Shown in pieces: positions 24,601 to 30,580 of a stretch of 46,603 nt of DNA. The translations under genes and the position numbers were made by a program. Source of the stretch: Lachnospiraceae bacterium UBA1683 (GTDB lineage: Bacteria; Bacillota; Clostridia; Lachnospirales; Lachnospiraceae); the NCBI GenBank assembly GCA_002320245.1, contig DCKD01000056.1:1-46603 (forward strand), written 5' to 3'. Within the stretch, counting starts at the first letter, position 1. Each line of letters opens with the position of its first letter. The notes under the pieces are model-generated. The model saw only the letters and a program-made list of their open reading frames with translations, did not search any database and was not told where the DNA came from.

Positions 24601-25717
24601 TTTTCTTTTTCGGAACTTTTTCCTCTTCGGGCTCTTCAACCTCAATCGGCTCCAATGGCTCGGTTTCCCCGCTCACATTTCCGTCTTCCTCTGTATTTCC
24701 CGCAGCGCCGGTATTCGCCTGCGCATCAACGTCTTCCGTATTTTCACCATTTTGGGTATCAGCAACTGCCGGTGTATCTTCCTCTTTATTTTTAACAGAT
24801 ACCTCTCTCACCTTTGTTGCAAGAGTCTCTTCCAAAATAATTGCGTCATCGGGATGTGGCCCTTCTATCCGAAATCCCCGTGCCGTTTCCTGCCCCGTCT
24901 GTTCTTGTCCCGGCTGTACCGGTTCTTCTGCCTGTAATCCTCCCGACAATGCTGTTTCCGTCGATACGTCCTCCGGTCTCCCGGCTTCCTCCTGTTGTGT
25001 CTCCATGACAGCCTGTAGTTCTTTCTCCATCTGCTCCTCTGAAATATCATCCGCTTTGCTATACATACTCAAATCCGGAATTTCTTCTGTTTGGGAGCCT
25101 GCTTTCTCATAACGGCGGTCATATTTTTCCTGCTGAGACGGGGTCAATGGCTTATACTGCATCTTCAATTCCATCGCCTGATAAACATACTTGCCTTCGC
25201 TGAACCATAAAATCAAATCATCGCATTCTTCCAGACATTCTGCAACTTTGCCTGCCTCCTGATACAGTTTTGCCAGCTCGTATGCCCATTCTTCAATATA
25301 CTCTGCCTTCTTAAACGACTCCAGCGCCTCTATCTGCTGTTCAATCGGCGCTCTCTGGGCACGCAGAATCTGATATTTCAATAAATACCGGTTTGGGTCT
25401 TTGGGAGCAATCTGGATAAATTCATCATAATAGTCAATTGCTTCATCCACGTTCCTTGTCTTCAACGCCAGTGTACACAGGCGATATATAATCTTTCTGC
25501 TGCCCTCTGCCCGGTGGTAGGCAATCTTCAGGACATCGTAACTCTTCAAATAGTCCCGGCTTTTTTCATATATATCACTGACATTCATCAACATTGTCGT
25601 ATTGCGCACTCGTTTCCAGTCGATACCGTCCGCAAGCTCTGCCGCTCTGCTGTATGCACCGTCCTCCATAAGTTCAAGCATCTGCTCTGTCTTCAGCTTA
25701 TACTCATACTTGTCCAC
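21677..25717 (-). CDS. Very acidic TPR-like protein with C-terminal P-loop ATPase domain
   Basis: A 1346-residue cytoplasmic protein with no signal or membrane segment. Residues ~1-205 are helical repeats of TPR type (AIDYYDEFIQIAPKDPNRY, ALESFKKAEYIEEWAYELAK). Residues ~205-1030 are low-complexity and strongly acidic, with ETAEPEEELEPE repeats near 475-510 and tandem Tyr-Asp-Glu repeats (EYDDEYADEYEDEY) near 890-975. Short ordered islands interrupt this part (GNTMRLDEALRALLHLGKK, LPPDIQRLIDEIEG, GYTQEFQKIMNSGALSLAG). Residues ~1065-1346 form an ATPase-like domain: Walker A GNKGNGKT (~1142-1149), hydrophobic strands GALIIEKAG and ELLIVLEDQ, and REFRRKF as a possible sensor arginine, loosely like CbxX/CfxQ-type AAA proteins. 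The start is GTG 25717, since GAGGTG at 25724-25729 is its ribosome site. Function unknown; single-gene transcript. Confidence 0.85.
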   Translation of the reverse strand: MDKYEYKLKTEQMLELMEDGAYSRAAELADGIDWKRVRNTTMLMNVSDIYEKSRDYLKSYDVLKIAYHRAEGSRKIIYRLCTLALKTRNVDEAIDYYDEFIQIAPKDPNRYLLKYQILRAQRAPIEQQIEALESFKKAEYIEEWAYELAKLYQEAGKVAECLEECDDLILWFSEGKYVYQAMELKMQYKPLTPSQQEKYDRRYEKAGSQTEEIPDLSMYSKADDISEEQMEKELQAVMETQQEEAGRPEDVSTETALSGGLQAEEPVQPGQEQTGQETARGFRIEGPHPDDAIILEETLATKVREVSVKNKEEDTPAVADTQNGENTEDVDAQANTGAAGNTEEDGNVSGETEPLEPIEVEEPEEEKVPKKKKLGNTMRLDEALRALLHLGKKDDTEELTEETAEDIVEEEEEDLSDLDDAIEDIEAVADLELAHQVSEKKQREKALREIKVDPDLEELIAEPEEEEIKPEETAEPEEEIEQGETAEPEEELEPEETAEPEEELEPEEEIVETPEEDKQITGQMNLEDLLAAWTADDENVPSEESVQDTNVEEQEKEDFLDDEDDEIEEVEIEEVSQGEEEPVQSETVSQSDDTEGVDIEDILQEDAEDILEDELLTADSAEDISEDFDEDISVDDVAETLSEEDISEDDVTEVLTEKKIIEELSEKETAEDSEDEIDTLDTLDTLESLIDEAEKTGVTQAKPEKEGAMNEKRKMGEPILPPDIQRLIDEIEGVVPRADEEPETQKRTSSSDMLARDAEDNMADETEKLRLDDEPEEDGNVHEYAGAYDGEYENEYAGGYADEHEEEYEDEYADGYEDDLPEEVVDDIDSGADGYWDEEEDSDMGYTQEFQKIMNSGALSLAGDDDEEHTESGYDDVADDGEYEESEYEDADGGEYEESEYDDADVEEYVESEYEDADGEEYVESEYDDGYADEYDDEYNDEYEDEYADEYDDEYDDEYADEYEDEYADEYDDEYADTAYDRYSDYEEDYESEENYEGGYNVRDVEADMEEEFRPNTSYDEYDDREIPDEEEGLDILSKTTPLSRKETAKLIATGKTAPLPLDEISDALSISDTGFLVHNRHELLSEMGKKRVELTDEQKRLFSYFVPVRGMSEQLVDVLEQDKNCTNRRGTSNTGNLLIIGNKGNGKTVLAVDVVKAIQRQREIRQGKVAIVTGESLNKKKISDIFRKLYGGALIIEKAGKMNEKTIAKLNKAMEQDTGELLIVLEDQRKPLDRLLSSNREFRRKFTSRLEVPIFINDELVTFGQTYAQENGYRIDEMGLLALYSRIDTLQREDHSVTVAEVKEVMDEAMEHSKKASARKLVKRVFGKGTDDADRILLTEKDFHI

Positions 25718-25792
25718 TGCGTTCACCTCGTAAACTTCTTATCTCGTTCTCTTTTCTGTGGTTTCACTTCTATAATTCAAATTCTCTTTCCT

Positions 25793-25821
25793 AGTTTACC
25801 ATAAGTGGTACGCAATGTCAA
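25793..25821 (-). promoter_or_regulatory. Promoter of the acidic TPR-ATPase gene
   Basis: Consensus TTGACA (25821-25816), a 17-bp spacer, TAAACT (25798-25793) on the minus strand; leader about 70 nt. The -35 is built partly from the U-run of the preceding terminator. Confidence 0.75.
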
Positions 25822-25822
25822 A

Positions 25823-25858
25823 AAAATGCATCCTCAATCAACATTGAAGATGCATTTT
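25823..25858 (-). terminator. Terminator hairpin downstream of a decayed gene
   Basis: AAAATGCATC (25823-25832) pairs with GATGCATTTT (25849-25858), with an inner TCAAT/ATTGA stem. The minus-strand transcript continues into TTTTTTT, which overlaps the next promoter. Confidence 0.8.
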
Positions 25859-26025
25859 AATTTTTATTTAATTTTATCATGTGACTTATTTTATAAATCG
25901 GAGAAACCTTTTGATTCAGCTCCTGTAAGACCTTTACCTTGTTAATTTTTTCTTCATAATAAATCCATCGTCCTTACTTCTGGTACCATCTTGCATCTAA
26001 TATATGTATCCTCAAGTTATTCATC

Positions 26026-26366
26026 CTATAATCCTTCAATACCTGCAGTATTGTTCACAATATTCCAAATACCTGCTGAACTATTACTTCTATAACTTTT
26101 GTACATTATTATGAGATGATATTCAGCTAATGTTTCTTTACACATCTTCTGAAATTCGATTATATGTGGTATCTATATTCAATACGTCCGCAAATGTAAT
26201 ATCTATCAACTTATATCCGACTTCCGAACTTTCCGATTCTTAACCTTTTCATTAAAAAATATGTCGAATTCTTTTATCTGATAACGGTAAAGGCCTCTTT
26301 TTCACAGGAACCTTCATTTGCCGTACCACTAACATATTGAATTATTGCTGATGTTATATCGTCCAT
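26026..26366 (-). pseudogene. Unrecognised gene broken by several frameshifts
   Basis: ATG 26366 follows AAGGAGG at good spacing and opens MDDITSAIIQYVSGTANEGS, but the frame stops after 30 codons at 26274. Protein-like sequence then continues in successive frames: QIKEFDIFFNEKVKNRKVRK, YKLIDITFADVLNIDTTYNR, CKETLAEYHLIIMYKSYRS, ending near 26026. The pieces join into a plausible ~110-residue chain. I do not recognise the family. The region 25859-26025 and 26367-26551 is very A/T-rich and shows nothing else. Confidence 0.5.
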
Positions 26367-26652
26367 TGGACCTTTGCCTCCTTATCAAGTTATTGCTTTT
26401 TCCAATTGAGATTTCTATGTTTTTAATATCTCTTTTGGGATTGATTTAATAGTACCATAGAAGATATTATTTGTCAATATATTTTTAAATTATTTTTAAA
26501 TATTTTTAGAATTGTATTATTCTCATTTAATTTTTCTGAATTTATTGCAATTTACCATTTTCTTTTCCAGGAATGGTTGCTGCAGTCAGAATCATTAAAA
26601 TCTTTGTTTTTCAGATTCGTGCTGCTCATAATTTGCAAAGTGCAAAAGCATG

Positions 26653-26706
26653 ATAGAGCAAAAGGGCAGGGAAATAGAAATATATTCCCCTGCCCTTTTG
26701 CTCTAT
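26653..26706 (-). terminator. Long terminator after the frlD remnant
   Basis: ATAGAGCAAAAGGGCAGGG (from 26653) pairs with the inverse CCCTGCCCTTTTGCTCTAT (to 26706) over about 20 bp. It lies just past the stop at 26712. Confidence 0.8.
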
Positions 26707-26711
26707 TTCCT

Positions 26712-27150
26712 TTATCCCCTGTCATGCATAACTTTTCCACGCCCGAATGCACCCTGCACAAGGCATGTCTTTGCAGAAAATTCTGCCGCTTTGTCCAAAG
26801 CAATTTCCACTTCACGCTGATACGTCTCTTCATCGCATTCTTTCTTTAACACAGTGTTAGCCATATGCACCAGAAATGCGGCGGCAAAAGAATCTCCCGC
26901 TCCAAGCGTATCTACCGGTTTTACAAGATGCGGCTCCTGCACCCGGAAATTTCTGCCGTCATAGAGCACGGGACCTTTGCAGCCCCGTGTTGCAACGACT
27001 ATCCGGATGTTCCCTTTCCGGATAGTCTTACATATCGATTCTGCTTCCGCCTCGGTAACATCCCCACAAGACAGAAATGCAAATGTAGCGTAAGGCGCCA
27101 CCGCATCTACAAGCTTTTTGTCCGTCCACTTACCAGAAAAATCGGTCCGT
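26712..27150 (-). pseudogene. frlD: Fructoselysine 6-kinase (PfkB family), C-terminal fragment
   Basis: From about 27150 the frame reads FSGKWTDKKLVDAVAPYATF, GNIRIVVATRGCKGPVLYDG and the PfkB signature VDTLGAGDSFAAAFLV, with the catalytic Asp in GAGD. The N-terminal half (about 130 residues, including the substrate lid) is missing; the fragment is joined directly to the middle of the frlB relic. The intact enzyme phosphorylates fructoselysine at C6. The frlD call rests on the neighbouring frlB relic and on the FSGKWTD/FAFLSCGD region. Confidence 0.75.
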
Positions 27151-27735
27151 GGAAATATTCCCCTGTATGAAGGCATACTGCATATTTTCACTGCATTTCC
27201 ATAAAGTGACAGCAGCACATTGAATATGCAACCCCATAGTTCGGACCGGATGCTAATACATAAAATACAGGCTCATCCTTATATTCTTCAGCCCAATGCC
27301 GTGCAGCATCCAGGACCTTTTCCTTGCCTTCCTCAATGATTTCATCAATATAGTTATAAGCTTCCATCGCTTTATCATATTTATTCCATCCTTCAAACTG
27401 ATGAAGCAATTCAAATCCGATTCTCAGGGAATTAGACTGGTTAGAGTCACTGTAAACCTGATCATCACCGTTAACATATGTAACTACATACTGCCCTGCT
27501 TTTGCCATGCCTGTTTCCATGGAACCTGTCATTGCAATCGTAACAGCTCCCGCAGCGTTTGCAACCTTTACAGCCTCCGCAAACGTCTTTGCTTCACTCT
27601 GCAAAAGGTAAAGTCCCGGGAATATCGCTGCCTTTGAACCGCCGTATGCTACAAAATACACATGGTTAAGTCCACCGTTATCGTCCATTTTTTCTTTAAT
27701 TTCCGCAATGATGTTTTTTACTTTTAATATTCCAT
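27135..27735 (-). pseudogene. frlB: Fructoselysine-6-phosphate deglycase (SIS domain), decayed
   Basis: Recognisable SIS-domain sequence: NHVYFVAYGGSKAAIFPGLY, AVTIAMTGSMETGMAKAGQY, YVLASGPNYGVAYSMCCCHF. The enzyme would split fructoselysine 6-phosphate into glucose 6-phosphate and lysine. Damage is multiple: a frameshift directly after the probable ATG at 27735, an in-frame gap of about 40 residues between SEAKTF and AEAVKV, a TGA stop after HFMEMQ where the family has Trp, and loss of everything after HTGEYFHGPIF where frlD sequence takes over. Confidence 0.85.
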
Positions 27736-27758
27736 TTTCTTTCTCTCCTGTTTTTTAT

Positions 27759-27960
27759 TTATTTCCAAAGATTTTTTGCATCTTTGGAAACCCTGTCCTT
27801 CTGTTTCTCTGTAAAATAACTGTATTCGCTGTTCTTATCTGTTGTTCCCGCGTCCTATACATACACCAACTTTGTATTCTTCTCCGTAATCGCATTGAAC
27901 CCGCTTTCCTTCGGGACATTATAAATTTTAGCTGTCTCCGTATTCTTCTACTGATGGATA
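27759..27960 (-). pseudogene. ABC solute-binding protein, C-terminal remnant
   Basis: Read as KNTETAKIYNVPKESGFNAI, a TAG stop, then DAGTTDKNSEYSYFTEKQKD and a stop at 27759 after AKNLWK. The ending is typical of periplasmic-type binding proteins (helix ending in LWK). Its position directly upstream of frlB suggests the binding protein of an Amadori-sugar importer; that is inference. Confidence 0.5.
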
Positions 27961-27977
27961 TGGTTTTCTCCACATCC

Positions 27978-28430
27978 TTAAATTAAATTTTTCCGCTCCT
28001 TTGCATTCTTTGAACCCTTGTACCAAAGTTTCCCGATAATCGGAAGCAGGAATAGTACAATACCGTAAATCAAAATCGGAATCACACCGATATACCATTT
28101 CCCGCTTGCAATCAGCCCCGGCAAAAATGCCAATGCAAAGATTTCAATGATGGACTCAAACGGTGTTACGATTGCAGTTTCATCCAAAGTTGTACTCTCG
28201 TTGTTGGGGTCTACAATCCTAAGCAGAGACAGCCCGATTGCTGTAACTCCTGTTGCATATCCATATACATAGATTCCTTTTTCAAACCATTCCTTCTGCA
28301 TCATGCGGGGACCAAGCACCCAGAAATGAAATGCAGTCCACAGAATCCCAAATAACATCAATAATGCAAATGGAACAATGTACTTGAGGACAACCGTTTC
28401 AGTGAAATCTGCCGTTCCATTGGAACTACC
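27978..28430 (-). pseudogene. GltS-type (ESS) sodium symporter, C-terminal fragment
   Basis: The open frame reads NGTADFTETVVLKYIVPFAL, then GYATGVTAIGLSLLRIVDPN, the second-half signature of the glutamate:Na+ symporter (ESS) family, and ends normally in WYKGSKNAKERKNLI. The first ~300 residues are missing; at about 28430 the sequence switches to the oppositely oriented GntR relic. It has no start codon with a ribosome site. Confidence 0.7.
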
Positions 28431-28442
28431 CCCGGAGCAAAG

Positions 28443-28845
28443 GTAATCAAGTGTACAGTCGAGGATGCTGCGGAAGAGGATATTACTGCCTTAAACCTCC
28501 CGGAAGGCTCAAGTGTCGTGGTCGTAGAAAGAATCCGTTATAGCGATAAAGTTCCCGTTTCTCTGGAAATTTCAAGATTCCCGGAAACATTTGCTTTTCT
28601 TCTTCAGGAGGACTTGAATAATTGCTCCATGTTCGAACTTCTGAAAACGAAATATAACATTGATTTTGAGAATAGTGAAGACAATCGAATTGACTTATGC
28701 CTCTCACCAATTGGCGATTTATTTACAGGTGCCTTTCAATCACCCGCTGATTTTAATTTCAAGCATCTCTCGCGACTTGTCAGGAACACCATCCCACCGC
28801 TCTTTCCAGTATATCGTTGGAGATAAATTTAAATTAATCGTATAA
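28443..28845 (+). pseudogene. GntR-family regulator, UTRA-domain fragment (FrlR-like)
   Basis: The frame starts inside the protein: SVVVVERIRYSDKVPVSLEI and QEDLNNCSMFELLKTKYNI are UTRA effector-domain sequence. Near 28690 a frameshift occurs and the ending continues in the next frame as TIELTYASHQLAIYLQVPFN and SHRSFQYIVGDKFKLIV. The DNA-binding domain is gone. It probably once controlled the adjoining fructoselysine genes, which in other bacteria have a GntR/UTRA repressor. Confidence 0.75.
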
Positions 28846-28852
28846 TATAAAC

Positions 28853-28897
28853 AAACTGCTGTATGATCCAGGTTTTATCTGAATCATACAGCAGTTT
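28853..28897. terminator. Terminator between GntR relic and MATE gene
   Basis: Perfect 15-bp arms, AAACTGCTGTATGAT (28853-28867) and ATCATACAGCAGTTT (28883-28897), at the 3' ends of two convergent genes. Confidence 0.85.
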
Positions 28898-28922
28898 TCT
28901 TACAAGACTATTGTCGGCATTT

Positions 28923-30272
28923 TTATCCGCAAAAATACACTTTTTGAACAACTGTTTTCAGTTTTTTGAACGCTACCACCAAAGCCACTGTTTCTGCTGC
29001 CGGGAATGCAATCCAAATGCCAATCGCGCCCCAAAAGCGAGACAGAAGCCAACCTACAGGAACAATGATGATTAACTGGCGCAGGAGAGAAATAATCAGA
29101 GAATCCCGTCCTCTTCCCAATGCCTCAAAAACACCACAGGCCACGATAGCTACAGTCGATACCAAAAAGCTGAGACCGATAATACGGAGTGCAGGCACTC
29201 CATACTTCAGCAATTTTGCATCCGCATCAAAAATTTTTAAAATCAAAGCGGGGAAACCTAATGCCGCAATTGTTCCGATTAACATTATCACCGCAATGAT
29301 ACCCATACTGTATCGAATCGCCTGTTTCACCCTCTGATTTTCTCCCGCGCCATAATTATAACTGATAATCGGGCGCATCCCCTGAACTACGCCATTGGAA
29401 GGCATATTGATAAAAGTCTGAAGCTTGAAATACAATCCAAAGACCGCGACATATATGCTGCCTAATTCCGCCAGAATTACATTCAGAACTCCCGTTAACA
29501 CGGAAGGCATTGCAAGCATTAAAGAAGAAGGGATTCCAATACCGTATATTCTTTTAATCAGGTTTACATCTGGCTGAACATGATGTGGATGGATAGTAAC
29601 TCCTATATCCTGTTTTATGCAAACAATTACATACAACAGCATCGCAATAATCTGACCGGTTACGGTTGCGACAGCAGCACCTTTAACCCCCATTGCAGGG
29701 AACCCGAACCATCCAAAAATGAGAACCGGGTCTAAAATAATGTTGATGATACATCCGCTGGCCATAAGAAGCATCGTCGTTTTCATTTTTCCGACTGCCT
29801 GAAAGATTTTTTCAAAACACATCTGAATTAATTCACCAAATGACAGGCATAAAACAATATATGTATAATCACATGCCCATTGAAATGTACGGGGGTCATC
29901 CGTAAACATATGCAAAAACGGCTTTGTAAGAAATACGCCGCAGAGCAGGAAAACCACACAATGAATAAGCACGAGTGCCATCCCAACAGACGCTGCACGG
30001 TTCGCATTTTCCCGGTTTCCCCCACCTAAATCCATAGAAACTATTGAGCCAATTCCAACTCCGATTCCGACGCCGACAGACATGATTGCATTCTGCAAAG
30101 GAAAGGCAAGCGACACGGCTGTGAGCGCATCTGTTCCCAATTTCGTTACCCAAATACTATCTATTATGTTATAAAGTGATTGAATCAGCATGGATAGTAC
30201 CACCGGAACTGACATTGAAATCAGTAATTTGAAAACAGGCTTTTCTCTCATAAATTCCTGGTTTTGTTTCAT
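28923..30272 (-). CDS. MATE family multidrug/metabolite efflux transporter
   Basis: A 449-residue, 12-helix membrane protein of the MATE (DinF/NorM-like) family, exporting cationic compounds in exchange for Na+ or H+. Helix 1 reads KLLISMSVPVVLSMLIQSLY and is followed by NIIDSIWVTKLGTDAL, and the second half repeats this pattern (KRIYGIGIPSSLMLAMPSVL). The start is ATG 30272 after AAAGGATG; the upstream in-frame ATG at 30308 lies inside the leader terminator. The gene sits behind an attenuator-like leader. Confidence 0.92.
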   Translation of the reverse strand: MKQNQEFMREKPVFKLLISMSVPVVLSMLIQSLYNIIDSIWVTKLGTDALTAVSLAFPLQNAIMSVGVGIGVGIGSIVSMDLGGGNRENANRAASVGMALVLIHCVVFLLCGVFLTKPFLHMFTDDPRTFQWACDYTYIVLCLSFGELIQMCFEKIFQAVGKMKTTMLLMASGCIINIILDPVLIFGWFGFPAMGVKGAAVATVTGQIIAMLLYVIVCIKQDIGVTIHPHHVQPDVNLIKRIYGIGIPSSLMLAMPSVLTGVLNVILAELGSIYVAVFGLYFKLQTFINMPSNGVVQGMRPIISYNYGAGENQRVKQAIRYSMGIIAVIMLIGTIAALGFPALILKIFDADAKLLKYGVPALRIIGLSFLVSTVAIVACGVFEALGRGRDSLIISLLRQLIIIVPVGWLLSRFWGAIGIWIAFPAAETVALVVAFKKLKTVVQKVYFCG

Positions 30273-30308
30273 ATAAGCATCCTTTCTAAAATGGATAATG
30301 CAGTGCAA

Positions 30309-30348
30309 GAAAAAAAGCCTCCCCGCCTATTTTGATGCGGGAAGGCTT
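30309..30348 (-). terminator. Intrinsic terminator inside the MATE leader (attenuator candidate)
   Basis: A minus-strand 12-bp stem AAGCCTTCCCGC/GCGGGGAGGCTT (30348-30337 with 30326-30315, one U-G pair) followed by a run of T. It lies after the promoter and 37 nt before the start codon. Just upstream, GTATATC (30383-30377 region) can pair with GATATGC (30356-30350 region), whose end lies next to the terminator's 5' arm. Confidence 0.75.
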
Positions 30349-30413
30349 GCATATCACTATGGTTCCATTTTTATTTGATATACCGAGTGTATCTATCTCA
30401 GCAAGATTTATAT

Positions 30414-30442
30414 AATGTATCATATTGATTTTAATTTGTCAA
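30414..30442 (-). promoter_or_regulatory. Promoter of the MATE gene
   Basis: TTGACA (30442-30437), a 17-bp spacer, TACATT (30419-30414). Start of transcription about 30407, giving a leader of ~135 nt that contains the terminator at 30348-30309. Confidence 0.7.
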
Positions 30443-30580
30443 TATTTTGCCAGTCTTAAGTTTTCTCTTAAATTTTCCTCTTAAGTTTCCGCAGTTCTAT
30501 CCGCCTTGCCGTCTGCTTCGTTCTTTTTCTGGACAGCCCGCCCCTCCGCAAGGCAGGAAACGCACGCTGCAGGCGTTGAA

